From: Balanoglossus misakiensis
Lineage: Eukaryota; Hemichordata
Direction of reading: 5' to 3'
Assembly (NCBI GenBank): GCA_040954595.2
Contig: CM082597.2
Span: 496,001-560,000, forward strand
DNA length: 64,000 bases
Part shown: in pieces, positions 23,061 to 36,780 of the stretch
Layout: each line of letters opens with the position of its first letter
Position numbering within the stretch: the first letter of the stretch is position 1
Program-made: the position numbers and the translations under genes
The notes under the pieces: generated by a model
Seen by the model: the letters and a program-made list of their open reading frames with translations, nothing else
What the model was told of the DNA's origin: nothing
Databases searched by the model: none

Positions 23061-23498
23061 AATTATGAATATGCTGTAATATGAATGAAGAAATAGAACA
23101 ATGACAACATACATATTATTATCATTTGCTTTAATTCACAAACCCTTCACAGAGCTTTTCATGTCATTCAGAAACATTTCCTCAAAGAAAAAGTTTGCAT
23201 AAAACGATCAAATTGGATGAAGAGCTAGATTCAAAAACATGGTACAATTCTCACCATTGAGAATATCAGCAAAGACAATACTGATGTACAATCAGAGAAG
23301 GGAAATTACACAACATTAACTACATCATAAAAATGTCCTACATATGAAAATCATCTAGGAATAAAAAAACATCAGTTTAAGATTAGAATATTGACATCAA
23401 TCACTTCTTTTCATTACAAAACACATACATGTAGTCAGAGAATCAGACGTACTTTACGCAAACATGGCCTTCTTGACGTGCTAAGGATTATACAATTT
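23061..23498. other. Tail-to-tail spacer between HSD copies B and C
   Basis: Convergent 3' ends; presumably the two 3' untranslated regions. No other coding signal seen. Confidence 0.5.
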
Positions 23499-25656
23499 CT
23501 ACTGAGATTTCTTGCTTTCTCTTGCTCTCTTCCTCAAGATTTTTGCATGCGCCATTTTCATCAGTTTAAATGTGATCTTAGTGTATACCCATTCAGGCAA
23601 CACATCTCCAAGAATTCCCTGAAAATAAAGAAGAAAAGCACAAAGTTAAAATCATGGTGCGCTGTTGTTTGATCTATGTCAAAATTTTCACACAAAAACA
23701 TGATTGGTAGAATTAAAATGGACAAAATTTTGCTCCATTTCAGACTGATTTCTGACCTGTAAAGCGTGCGAGAAATATCCATGAGTTCTGTTATCCACAC
23801 CCAATGTTGCTAGGGCTTGTTTGGTGTACTGTTTGGAGTTAGGTACAGCGATGGAGGTTCTCATGTTCTTAGTCATGTTAGTTGACACAAAGTAAGGCAT
23901 GACGGACTGTGAATAGAAACACAAAAACAATGTCTCAGACAGGTTAAACAATTTACGTCAAACACTCCTGGTAATTCTGATATCAGAATGTATACATACC
24001 TGAACAATGATCCCTTTGGATTCATATTCTGTATGTAGTGCACGCGAGAAGAAATCCATGTACGCCTGCAAATTCAAACAGAGACAGATTCATATTCAGG
24101 TTGAATTCAACATGAAAAGATCCATATAGTCCCACATTACATCCAGTATATAAACCAATAATGTCATCCACTTTACCTTAGTTGCTGAGTACACACTTAG
24201 CATTGGTGTTGGTACTTTGCCAGATGCTGATGACAAATTGATGATGGCTCCCTTCTTCCTGTAGTAAAAAAATATTAATTCAAGAAAAAAATCACCAATG
24301 TCAGGTTTAGGGAACACTGCTAAACCAACCAATCACTGTAAAGGCTTTTTGTTCATACCCGATATTATTTGGCACTGTATTTTAAGATACAATGAAATAC
24401 AATTATTGTTAGTTTTCTATTATTTACCTTTCAACCATGCCAGGGAGGACAATACGTGTCATCTGTGTGGCGGCCAAGATGTTCACATTCAGGATGCGAG
24501 TAATATACTGATAAAAGGGGAAAAACAGACGTTTTGTTAATATGATACAAAATGCAAGCATAAATACACTTTCATAGGGTCAACAATATACAAGCTTTAA
24601 TATAAGATGAATGTCAAGGAACACACAAACCTGGGCCAAGTCAGGAGTGCTAGCAAAGTATTCTACAAGCGATGACATGCCAACGTTGTTCACTAAGACA
24701 CCAATCTCCAAGCCTGCCAATTCTTTCTCGATATCCTCATATACTTCACTACCAGCAGAAAAATCCACCACAAGTATCTTTGTTTGAACTCTGTAGTTTG
24801 TTTCTGTGGAGAAAGGACATGTTATTATTTGGCATGATTTGCCACCAGAAGTTGATGTACTTGAGCCAGAGAACAACCCAGAGCCATAAAGGTAAAATAC
24901 TGTAGAATAGTATGATTGCAATAAAAATTCCAATTCGGAACTCAGGTAAGTTTCACACATATTTTCTTATTCTTACCAATCTCCTTGGCAACGTTTTCTA
25001 GTTTATCTTTGGATCGACTCAACAACACAATATTGAGGCCCTTCTTGGCTAATTCCTCTGCATAAGATTTTCCAATACCATCTGTACAGCCAGTCACAGC
25101 TGTGAATGGAAAGACAAGCTGTTAATAATTGCCCTGATCTTTATAATGAGAATAAATGTTTTATGCCAAAAGTGATGAAATGAACTTTGACCTCAATGCA
25201 TGTGCTTACTGCATGTATGAACGTGGCTATTAAAATGTAACCATGAATTACTTGAGAGCCTCGTGACCATGCTATTTCAATTTCTGGAAATCCGCGAAAA
25301 CAAGAAGTTTCGCCTCTTCCAATGTTAAAACACCAAATGAAAGAAGAAGGTTATGCAAATCGGTCACTATGGCCACTGATGGTCGCCATGCAAAAATGGG
25401 CGTGTAGCATCAAGTTTGAAATAATGAGGTATATTTTCGATATGCATGGATCTCAAAGTCTTCCTTACTTACCAGCCCAGGTTCCAAGTTTCTTTACATC
25501 TGTGTGTAGTTTCAACATCGAACTCAGAACAAAAACTTTGAAAAAGCGCCAAGTGCAAATGGCGATCCTCAGCGTCACATAGGTAACGCTTCCCAGACCG
25601 ATGACGGTCAACGCCGGTTGAAAACGTGCAATTAAACTGCTTATGTCGCACACCAT
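23499..25656 (-). CDS. HSD17B12: HSD17B12-type 3-oxoacyl-CoA reductase, copy C (canonical)
   Basis: The predicted product is 325 residues in eight exons: 25473-25656, 24977-25099, 24631-24803, 24428-24507, 24177-24258, 24000-24065, 23757-23906, 23499-23618. It should catalyse the NADPH-dependent second step of very-long-chain fatty-acid elongation at the ER. Every family motif is present: TGCTDGIG, NNVG, catalytic Ser197 in LSSASG, Tyr210 and Lys214 in YSATK. An N-terminal membrane segment is followed by LKLHTDVKKLGTWAG, shared with copies A and B. The C-terminus ends KKSQ, a textbook KKxx ER-retrieval signal. An in-frame ATG at 25728 would add 24 residues, but the alignment with copies A and B favours 25656. 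It is tail to tail with copy B and head to head with LIPE. This copy is the likely active housekeeping enzyme. Confidence 0.95.
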
Positions 25657-26224
25657 GTTGAAAGGTTTTGATAACACTTTGGGTGTTAGTTTGAGGTCGT
25701 TTCGTTGTGGAGAAAAACCAAGAACCACAATCGTGTTGCCGGTATCGTGGTATGGTGTGATTTCAGCAGATGATATTGGCGTGGTCCAGAGGGCGCTGTA
25801 CGCGACCTTTGAACTTTGACTTTATCTTTCGGACGGGAATGTCGAAAACAAAAACTGTCACCATCTTTTTCACTCTATGGAATAGAAAGCAAAGCAAAAA
25901 CAAAAACAAAACAAAACATTTAACCTAGCTGTAGCTAAGCTGACTTAGTTATGATAAAAGTAAAGGCTCAAAAAGTAAAGTTTACATAGGCCCATATATG
26001 GCTGAAATGTAAACTACCCAAAGTGTTTCTATTGGTTCCCAAAGTAACTTGTAATTGCAATTGGTTCAAGTGAAGTATAAGAACTAGAATGGAAAACACT
26101 ACCCTTGTTATGCGATCAAGACTATTTCTTTTTTTTAAAATAATCGATCGATCGATCTGTGTCATTTTCGTTCAACTTTGCGAGGGCGCTGTTTTAACCC
26201 AGCATTCCAACTCCCAGTGCAATC
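25657..26224. promoter_or_regulatory. Probable bidirectional promoter, HSD copy C/LIPE
   Basis: 568 bases between divergent start codons. CCAGAGGGCGCTG at 25786-25798 and CGAGGGCGCTGT at 26181-26192 resemble CTCF-like cores. Shared promoter function is inferred from geometry. Confidence 0.5.
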
Positions 26225-29200
26225 ATGGCGGCCACTCAGAGCGAAAATAACCAGGCCTCCTTGAAGAAGACAACAAATTCCTTCGCTGCTGACTTAAAAA
26301 CACTCCGATCGCTATGCATCGACAACATAGAATTCTTCCAGAGGAGCAAGAGTCAGTACAAGGATCGTTATTTCACGGTACTGTGCGTGATCATGCAAAC
26401 GGCAGACTCGGTCGAACCAGTGCTTGAAGGTTTTCAACGGATCGTCCATCACTTCGACTTTGATGAGAAAACACCCGGAAATGGCTATCGAAGCCTGCTA
26501 CACGTCGTGCACTGCTGCATCGACAAGTTGATCGAAAATTGCAAGTACGTCAAAGATTACAGAAATGGTTTCTTGTTTCGAGGCGGTTACTACTGCGTTG
26601 AAATCGAGAACTATTCCAATGTTTTCGGACAGTTGAAATTGCTACTGGTTCACGCACAGAGATTACTAGGGGCCTCTAAACCCGGAGAGCTATTTCCTGA
26701 TGAAGAAACCTTTCCGAACATGGATCTCTTATTGGTTGAAGCCGAAGCACTTTACAGAGAGTGTTTCTATGGTAGATGTCTGGGTTTCCAGGTAAGAAAA
26801 CTGGAATCTTATTCGTCCGCTGAAGGTTAGACAATCGCCTTTTTTATTCTGTACGTTGCAACGATGCAGATTTCAAACGCCATGTACAGTATGAAATGTA
26901 CACAATATGAAATCAACATCTTAACTTGTACCGCATGTCAACGAAATTTTAGAATGACAACATCACTGTTAATTGCAGAATCGTTAAGTTATTGGAGATA
27001 GCTCTGTACCACATTAGCCGAAAGCGTCACTGTGGTGTTTCCATGACAACCACATTGTCCAGTGTAATTGTACTTCATGTAACTGTCTCATTTAATGACA
27101 ATTTAATCTCAAGGTAATTGATCCCATGGGTATTTTTCCACTGTAGACAAGAAAACTATTACTAGTATTTTCAATCATGATTTTATTTCACCATTTTCCA
27201 TGACAACCCCTTCAAATTATGCACCAGTTGGTTAAATATTGTTTTGTCAAAATACAGTGTCCTTAGCACAAGTCTAATAACGAGAAGTGATTATTAGTTG
27301 ATGAATTATCACTTTTAATAAAATATTGAAAAGTTATGTTTAATCTTTAAACTGTTCAACTGATTCTCTCAGATTTTGTAACAGTTTTTTTCCAGTGACA
27401 CGCACCAGAACCTGACCATCAAATGAAATTGACCATTCTCAATGAAAGATACCCACGTCATTACGTCCATTGTAAAACAGAAAGCACGTGCCAAAACTTG
27501 ATAGGTGTTTTTGAGAAAGTGTCATTGTGGGCTGTTTTGCATAACAATTGGGTTAAGACACATGGCTTTCTTTACGCTTGGTGACTCACGGGCATTCAGG
27601 GACATTGTACAACTACCTGTTGTGGTCACACATTTCTACAGTTTTAAGTTATTTCATTAAAGCATGGTCTTTGCAATTTATACCTAAAAATTAAAACATA
27701 CGTATGTACTATTATGAAGGCCACATAGACATGATCGTAATGTGTGAATAAACTATTTTGCATGGTGTTTTCACTGTGGTATGACCTCCCTTTTACCAAT
27801 GACTCATACCTGTCAGGTGATGTATTTGTGTGTGTATTGACCAGTGGTCAGTTTCTGTGTAGTGAATGACCTTTGTTGCAATGGTCATTGCTGTGATTGA
27901 CCAGTGATAGTGAAAATCATACATTTTTCGTTTTGACGACAATTTTATACTTTCATGTAAGTGGTCAACCAGTGAATGTAGAAATATTATTTTTGTAATA
28001 TTAGATGACAAAACAGACAGAATGACCAACAGCTAATTGAGCCATCCATAGTTACTAAACATTTAACTGAGCAACATGTGTTTGGCCCACAAAACAGACT
28101 GATGACAAACGGTCACTTCACTTCCACTGTTAAATGTGACATGCACAAATACATTGCATATGTATGTAGGTCAGTACACGATGTGTACATGTGTAGATTT
28201 GCATATGCTGTTCATGTACTGATATACGAGTATAGACCCTCAAGCGTTTCAGTTGAAGTGAAACATAACATCAGTGAAATAAACAAAACCAATTGGCCCA
28301 AAGTGAAATTTCAAATATTTGAGTTTTTATATTGTTTCTACGATTTGATATCTACAATATGACTTTAACATCAGAATTTATCTTTCCTTTTTTCAGTATG
28401 ATGATTCCATGCAGCAATCCTTGTCTGTTATTTCTGTTGCCATGGCATCATTTTCCGAAACATTCAACAAACATGAAGGTGGATTTGTCAGATTTGCTTC
28501 ATCGCTTGTCAACAGGTAAAAATAATATTAGATTATCTTGTTGTGAAAATGTCAGTGAAACAGGTAGAAATGAAACGAAAAATCAAGGGTATTGACAGAT
28601 GGTAGTGTTTCCATAGAAATGCAGTTACTGTAGTTTATTGCAACATAAAGATGTCAATTTTATCGGTAATTACAATATTTTATCATTACTGTATTTTCTC
28701 TCTTGCCAGTGGGAAGTTTGTGATGGACACACGTTTGAGAGCTGAACAGATCGTCAAGGTGACCAGGAATGCTGACATTAAATTCTGCAAAGAATTCTGG
28801 TCTATTGCTGATGGGGATGTCATGCAGGTAAATTGTTTCAGCCCTTCTTCTATTTCAGCGACAACTGTACTAAACCAATAGATTTAAATTGCTGGGCAAT
28901 AGAGTGAGAGTTTTAACATATCACAACTTCTCCCCTTTCACCAGGCAATTCCCAATATGATGTGTCCGACCGTACAAATCAACAAACTGGTACAGATCCA
29001 GCCACATTGCTTCGATGTTCCCACAGCAGATGGAGAAGACACTCGCACGATCACTCCACCATGTGCTCACACCGGCCCTGGACCAACTTTCTTCAGATTG
29101 CTGTCAATTGTACAACGCGAAGGAGCTGTAAGTTGCCCCCGTTTCCCTCTTTAGAGGTCCAACTTTACCACAGAAAACAATGGATTTGGACTAAACCATG

Positions 29201-31581
29201 GTGGTGAAAGGGTTAAACTCCACAGCAAATTGAATCTACTTTGTCTGTATTTATTTCAGTTAATGTCAGACACAGCTCCTGGCCAGAATCAAGACAAGCC
29301 ACCAACAACGCCACCGGCAACTGAACCCAAGAAATTGGAACCTTTGTCTAAGGGTCTTATCATACACATTCATGGTGGAGGTTTTGTAGCTCAGTCTTCG
29401 AAATCACACGAGGTGAGAACTGGTAGTGTAAATGTGAATGATACATGTACCTACTTGTATTTAGAAGGTAATTATTGCAGTTCCATGAGAAGATAGTATT
29501 TTATTTGATGTTGTGTTGTATCTATGTTCCAGGGTTATCTGAGATACTGGGCAAAAGAGTTAGAAGTACCTATCGCCTCTATCGACTACAGCCATGCCCC
29601 AGAACAACCTTTTCCAAGAGCTTTTGAAGAGTGTTTCTTCGCTTATTCCTGGATTGTCAGAAATTCACACGCATTAGGTCAGTATTTATTGTAGGTCTTT
29701 GAGATAGAGATGTGGTTTGACTTTTGATAAGATTTGTGCCCTTCAGGCATATTGAGTTAATGGCAAGAATTTCGTGTTTTGTTTTATCAGGTTCAACTGG
29801 AAAATATATCTGTCTAGTTGGAGACAGTTCTGGTGGTAACTTGGCCATGGCGGTTGCAATGAGAGCTGCAAGTTACGGCATACGTACACCGACTGGAATT
29901 GTTACATTCTACGCACCATTCCAGGTCAGATATGCACCGTCTCCATCACGGATTCTTTCCCTGATGGATCCGTTGCTTCCGCTTGGTGTCTTGTCCTGCT
30001 GCCTGGCGTCCTATGCCGGAATGAAGGAAGAGATGGTCCCTGTCACTGTGCAACAGTACGTTGTACAAAAACCCGGACAGACGCCTTCTCCGCAGGAGGG
30101 AAGTCAGGATAGTGGAATAGCCGAAGGAGGCAGCACTGCACCTCCCAGCCCACCATCGGATAATGGCACGGAAGAGACCACGGAGAAATCACATCAGAAT
30201 GGAGAGAACCCCATTTCTACAGGGGACGTCAATATTGAAGAGAACAATATTGCAGACAGCTCGCCAATCATGGAAGAGATCTCTCTGAATGACGAAACAC
30301 CCGGCCAGAATGGAGAAGTCGTAGAGAAAAAACAAAGCACCAATAAACCCCAGCCACTGTATTTTAACTCACCCAGTCAGTTATATCAAAGTTCTGGACC
30401 AGAGTCTCCAGGTGCCCTACCCTTGCCGGCCACTCCCCCAATACGGAAGTACAAGAATATCCCTATTGTAAATAATCCATATGTGTCTCCATTGGTTGCA
30501 AGTGAAGAGTTGCTGAAAGGATTGCCACCAACTTATATCATTGTAAGTGGTTTACTTGTGATGATGTCATCATTTTGGTTGTCTACTTATGATGATGTCA
30601 TCATTTTGGTCTCAGACTAGCAGCAACATTCATAGATTAATAGATCGACAGGCAATGAATAATTCATATTTTTATTGATCTTTCCAGGGTTGCACCCTTG
30701 ATCCTATTCTGGATGACTCAGTCATGTTTGCCAGACAACTCAAGAAAGCTGGCGTGGCAGTTGAGCTGAGTGTCGTTCCTGATTTGCCCCATGGTTTCCT
30801 CAACTTCAGTTGTGTCAGCAAAGGAGCTTATGCTTCCATGCTGGATAGTCTGAAGTTGGTCAAGGAGGCAATGTACGGGAAAGGTTACGAAGAATGGGAC
30901 CAGTCGGAGGTCGGATGTCAAACAGATCCTGGTGAATTACAAGCCATGAACAGAGTTGAGAAACCAAAATCAACTGCAGGAGATGAGGAAGGAATTGAGA
31001 TGACGCCCAGACCGAATGTGGAAGGTGAAGCAAGAGCTGGTGATGAGGGAACAACCAATGGGCATACAGAGCAACAGGAAGTGACATCACCACCACCACC
31101 TCCACAACAGGATGTGACATCACAGTCACCAGCCAATCAGGCGACAGCTACAGATGAAGAGAAGCCTCCACAAGGTGAAGGCTCAGAGGAGCAGACAGCG
31201 GTTGATGTACCTCCACCAGCTGTAGATGAGCAACAGAATCAGACAGATGACAAGGCAGATGAGCCACAAAGCACACCAGAATTACACACTGCAGTAGAGA
31301 ATCAAGAAACAGACAAAGTGAATGAAGAAGCCAGCAAGTCTGCTGAAGTGGACCAAACAGAAGATACAAGCGCTCCAGCAGAAGACGACGGATGTCCCAC
31401 AGAAAGACAAAAAAGCTTCGCGGAGACGAAAGAGGAAACTGTAGAAGACCAACAAACAAAAGGCGATGATGGCAACAAAGAAGGGTCTGATAATGATAAA
31501 GAAGAGAGTAAGGAAAGTGAGACGGCAGAAAATACCGGCAGTTCGGGTGAAAATCAAGAGTCTGAAAGTGTTTATCTGTAA
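26225..31581 (+). CDS. LIPE: Hormone-sensitive lipase
   Basis: The predicted product is 976 residues in eight exons: 26225-26791, 28397-28515, 28710-28827, 28945-29127, 29260-29412, 29533-29677, 29791-30542, 30688-31581. HSL is a cytosolic, lipid-droplet-associated hydrolase of diacylglycerol, cholesteryl and retinyl esters. The first 189 residues match the HSL N-terminal domain (ending GFQ). The alpha/beta-hydrolase part has the oxyanion motif HGGG (367-370), nucleophile elbow GDSSG with Ser441 (human GDSAG), the conserved [10 protein letters not shown], then catalytic Asp684 (LDPILDD) and His714 (LPHGF). A Ser/Pro/Glu-rich regulatory insert of about 150 residues lies between the elbow and the Asp, as in mammals, but has no RRxS site. 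A very acidic Q/E/T/D-rich tail of about 230 residues follows the fold and is not in human HSL. Start context ATCATGGCGG. Confidence 0.95.
29133..29217. repeat. TTTAACCCTTTC MITE-like element in LIPE intron 4
   Basis: Starts a few bases after the donor of LIPE exon 4 and ends GTGAAAGGGTTAAA. The core TTTAGAGGTCCAACTTTACC and GGATTTGGACTAAACC is shared with three other copies in the window. Confidence 0.65.
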
Positions 31582-34500
31582 ATGAAATGACATTCTCCTA
31601 GACTGCCAGTACTCTGTCTTATGTAAGATTTAACATGTTCACCATCATGGTTTAGTCTGCAGCAATATTGGTGTTTTATTTATCCTTGGTTTAACTTGAA
31701 GTGTCTACAATGTACACATCTGTGAACTTTTGTTTTTCCGATCATTGCTGCCATTTCAGCAGTTTGTGTTCCTGACATTAGGGGGCGCTGTTTGCCTTGA
31801 AATGAATTATAGGAAATAGTTCCTTCTTTAGAAAGCCAATCTGTGTTTCATCTGATCATTTATAGTGACTGCATAACCAAGCATTATCTATGCTTATTCT
31901 TTTAGTTAAGCTGAACTGCTATTTTCAGAGTACCAGTTGCTTTCTTATAGAAAGTGATTACCTATTACAGGCATACATAATAACCACAATTATCATGGTA
32001 TACAAGTTAAATCTCAACTGACAGAAAATTACATTTACCAATCACAGGGTAGGTTTTTGTGAGATATAATCTTTCCAAAACAAAAAAAGTTAACTGTAAA
32101 ATACCGTGTTCATTCCATAATCCTTTGATCATTGGTGAACCACCTTGCTTTCTAGATTTTATTGTCTTGTTTTTTTTTCCTGAATTGGCAAAGTGATGTA
32201 ACATTATAACCAGAAAATGTGACTAAGTTGAATAATATAAGCGACATATTTGATGAGATTACAAAAAAACACGCATATGTAAATTTGTTTGGGCAAAGTA
32301 CCTGTTGCACCACAAAAACGCATTGCTTTAGTGACCTTTACTATGTATATATTGCCATTTAATTGTGATATCACTTTAACTAGCAACAAACGAGGTACAG
32401 ACTATGAATGTATTAATTATAGATTCCTTCTACATTTTTGAACTAGAAATAGAATTATGCAATCTGTTTAAACAAAAATAAGTCTTTCGTGTGGGCATGA
32501 TTTACTGTGCACAAACTTGTCTTTTTTAAATTTACAAATAATGATTTCTTGCTTTGCGGGTGACGTGTTATTGCTGCATAATTGTTTATTTTAATTTGGA
32601 AAAAATACTGATAAAAAATTAAATATGATATGAAATGGGAAGTGTTTGAAGTTGATGTATATTTGGTGAATTGAATTGAATTCAATTGTAATTTAATATT
32701 AAATTAGTTAGTTTTGCATGCTTTAATCAGATTATTATATTTTTTGCAACATTTTTCATTTTCCTTAATTATTTAGCTGAAGTCTATCACTCGAAGAGTT
32801 GTATGAAAGTACATGTACACCAGGTTATGTTATTGTATATTTATATAGAACATACTGTTATATTCTGGAGGTTAGTACATTTGAAACCTTGAATAAATGT
32901 TTGAAGTGTTGATGTTGATGATTTGTTTCCCCTTGAAAAATGCATCTTCAGATCTTTTCTCAATAATTGTTATTGAATGTTTGAAAAGACTGTCACAACC
33001 CTTCAAGCTTAGAGTTCCAATGCATTAAGTGTTTTGGATGTTAACATGAATACTTGAGTTGTAATAGAGTTACAATCTTAAATTTCATGAAATACTTTGT
33101 AGAAATTGATGCTTTGGTGCACAATATCATTTCTGATTGATTCTGAGCAATCGCGTCGCTGGTTTCTTCCTTTTATCTGCCTAATTACTTGCCTTCTACT
33201 AGAATAAAGTTCCATTTTACATGATTATTTTTGAAATTTTCAGGCAAGATTAGAGCTAAGGTTCTTGTATTAATTTCAAGGTAATGCCATGAATTGATGC
33301 TTTCCCAGCATGCCAGGAAATTAATTTAAATAATGTACTACATGGTACAAGCACTTTGATTGGTTGCTAGGTGTATCTATATTTGTATAAAGCAATCAGA
33401 AACATGATAGCTTTACACATAGAAAAGCATTTACATACTCAGAAAGTAAAATGAATGAGGATAGTGCCTATGAAATCAATATTTTCTGCATATGTGATAA
33501 TTCATATTTGTCAAGTGTACTATTATCAGATGTTCTCATAGATAGATGAAAAATCCCATAATCTTGTGAAAAATGAAAGCACCTGTGTCCCATGGGACCC
33601 ATACCCACAGACATGTTATACATCTAAATACTAGCATTAGCAGTGGTCTACTTCTGCAAGGAGTTTAGACAGCTGTGTACATTACCCAGTAATTGAGCTT
33701 GTGATATAGCATTATTAAGCTTTCCTAGGTTGTAAAGAGTGTACTTAATAAGATTGCTGTAAGTTTTCAGGTTTACCTGGAATTGATTGTGTGTTCAACT
33801 GTTTAAGTGAAACTTCTGTGAGGAATTGTACAAATGTATTGATTTAAATTTGAATTTTAATGAGCTCTACACCTGGTATATAGTGTTAGCGAGTCTGCAT
33901 TCAGAATGTTTGTACTTCAGATTATTATAAAATAGAAAGGTGTGTTTCATTAATCAGAGCTGTGTGATCTGTAAACAAGCACAAATAAAATTGAATAAAA
34001 TGTATCACATGATAGACATGTGACTTATTCCAATCACCAATCAGGATGCGTCCCTGAGTCATATTATGGGATGTGAGTGACAATTAACTGCACAAAAGCA
34101 ACAAATGAAGTTTCTCTGTTTCCATATTTATTTAACTTCAAAATAATCTACACTAGATTTTTTCCCAACATGCAAATTATACAAACATGTCACGGCTTTT
34201 GAAAAACACATCACTGAAATGTACAATTCACATTGGTTCTGTGCCTGGCAACCAGAGAATGTAACAACTGATACAAAGTCTAGATTCCAGACAAACAAAA
34301 CTACAATTATCTGGATCCTCAGTTGAATTACACCAAATAAAAAACACGTCAGGGAGACAGCTAACTTGAAAACAAAATATTGCACAATGAATAAAAACAA
34401 AATGCCAAAAGCAAAATATAATCTTTCAATAAATAGTTCTCTGATAAAACTTTGCAAATAAAAATCTGATATAAGTTATCATGCCTGTAAGCTTTGAAAC

Positions 34501-36780
34501 TATCTTGAACATAAATACATTAAAAAATAGAAGGATGCTCAGTTATATGAGAAGGAAATGAAACTGCGTATTCACTATTCAATTTAGAAGGGCCTTCCTG
34601 CCAAGCATTCAATGCTACATTGATTAGTGAATGCCATGGGAACTGTCTAAAATCAACTCTGATTACATTTGACCTCAGGAAGATAATGAATTGATACATT
34701 TCCTGTAACACTGTGCTGAACCAGGATGATTTTAACTCACTCTCTTCCCCATGAAAAATACAGTTGCGAGGAAAATTTAACTGTTGAAAAAATCTTGAGA
34801 GAACACCATTGAGAAAACATGAAGAGTTTCTGTTTGTATCTAAATGTAAATCTATTCATTAAATTCTACAAATTCTAAAATGACACCAACGTACAAAGAT
34901 ACAAATCTATTTTCTTTCTTGTCTAAGTTATACACAAGAAAGTCAATAATACAAATTTTATGAGTATGACCTGTCACTGCAGGTCAATATATATTTTAAA
35001 CCCCTTCACTATCAAATCATTTTGTTTGTGATGTGTCTTTGTGATCCGTTTAATTCAAATATTCTAGCCAGGGGTATATCAAGTTAAGATCAGTATTTAC
35101 GAAATCCTTTTGCAATGAGCAGATTATCAATCACTTTACCAGAGCACAATTTTCAATAATGTCAATCAATCAATTTATTGCATTTTCATCAACTTCTAAA
35201 AATTCTTTCAATTGACTTGTAAATTGGTACTATTGACCAGCAAATGTAATGTTGACTTCCTAAGAGTCAACATTTGCTTGTGCGTCACCATATGACAATT
35301 GTACAGAAGTACCCTTTCAATTAGATAATTGGAATTAGAATTCAACACTGATGTCTACCAATGCTTGTATACAATATCATGTTTGGTACCATATGGAACG
35401 GCACCAACATTTACATGGAAATTACATGCTTACAAAGTTAAGTAACTCCATCACAAATTCCTGATTTCGCAGGGAGTAAACATTCATGCCTGTATGTGAT
35501 CCTCACACATACTGCTATAGGTATACAACGTCAATGAAAACCTGAACACCATTTGGAATTCATATAAACTGCCATTTAAGGAATACTGCCTTAGACATAC
35601 TATACACATATAAAAATATCATGTCAATAAAAGTGCCTGCTGCTACATTCTTAAATACTGAATGAAAGGCATAATGTGTTTACTAAACTTTCTGTTCAGA
35701 TGGCTTGTTTTATACAAAAATGCAGTCATGTGTAACAGCAAACTTTACCAGTTAATGGTTTAGTTTTTTATAAGTTTGATTGATTGATTTGTAAACAGAA
35801 TCAATTCATATAGAGAGTTCAGAAATATCTATTTATACATTACTACTTTTCTAGGGAGTCAACATCATAATATTACTTAGCTAGGCAGTTCACGTCATAT
35901 TATTATCATGCAATTAGGGAGTCAAGACTGTGCCAAGGACCCTCCACAAATGCCAAGCGTTCATTAGTCTTAATTTACTCAAAGTATTTTACATGTATAC
36001 CAGGTATAACCCTAAGGAAATACGTACACTCTGACATTTCATAAGAATAAAGGCACATCTCCAAATATTGGATAATTCCATTCACATTAACATACTTGGA
36101 CAGTTATCAATAGTATTGGAAATCTACCATTCACAGTTTGAACCAGGGATGGTCGAATTTCACATCAGCAATATGACGGTACAATCATTGAAAGTTGCTT
36201 TGGATAAACATCAAGACAATAATGACAGAAATGTTCTGATACTTTTGAAGCAATTCCTCATGGAATATTATGTAAATGATGAAGTAATTTAATTTAACGA
36301 TAGTATTCAAGAACACACCATCGAACACAAGCTATGAACATTTGACGAGAATAGGAACTGGTGTGGTTCAGCTATGGCATCTGGACTGAACCAAAGTAAT
36401 TAGGGGTGCTCAAATCAAATAACATTATGTTGTATTGTTGGTGACCAAAAAATAGAAGATGCAAAGAAAATAAAAGCAGCCTAATAATTTAGAAATTTTT
36501 AATTTGGTCCAAATTCACTGCCTGGCAGTTGTTTCCATTCTTATCAACACACATTCAACATTCACTGGTAAATGTTTTCTATCCACTTATCCACTTGGGT
36601 TCCTGCAAGTTCTCAAAATATTTGCTTCCACTTGTCCGGCCGTTCACATCTTTGTGCTCTCTGGGTCGCTTAGGTCATTATTTGCATATTGAAGTGGCAA
36701 GAATTACTTCATCTGCATAAGGTCAAGTTCAATTGCTGCTGCAGCGCCAGCTCCATCTAATGGTTAACAATTTAAGCTTT
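31582..36780. other. Convergent 3' regions of LIPE and PEA15
   Basis: No coding signal recognised in 5.2 kb. LIPE and PEA15 converge here, so most of it is probably 3' untranslated sequence. Candidate polyadenylation signals are AATAAA at 32892-32897 (+) and, for PEA15, a minus-strand AATAAA at 34127-34132, which would give a 2.6 kb 3' untranslated region. A CTCF-like TTAGGGGGCGCTG lies at about 31778-31790. A small imperfect hairpin (AGCAAATG...CATTTGCT) lies at about 35239-35278. Confidence 0.5.

Noticed and set aside
25656-25728. Upstream start for HSD copy C adding 24 residues
   Set aside because: Copies A and B start at the position equivalent to 25656, and the extra residues are not family-like.
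26791-28396. Possible extra coding exons in the 1.6 kb first intron of LIPE
   Set aside because: Protein continuity from GFQ to YDDSMQ matches the HSL family, and no exon-like frame with splice sites was seen.
30860-31593. Several 70-100-codon antisense frames opposite the LIPE tail
   Set aside because: They mirror the low-complexity acidic tail on the other strand.
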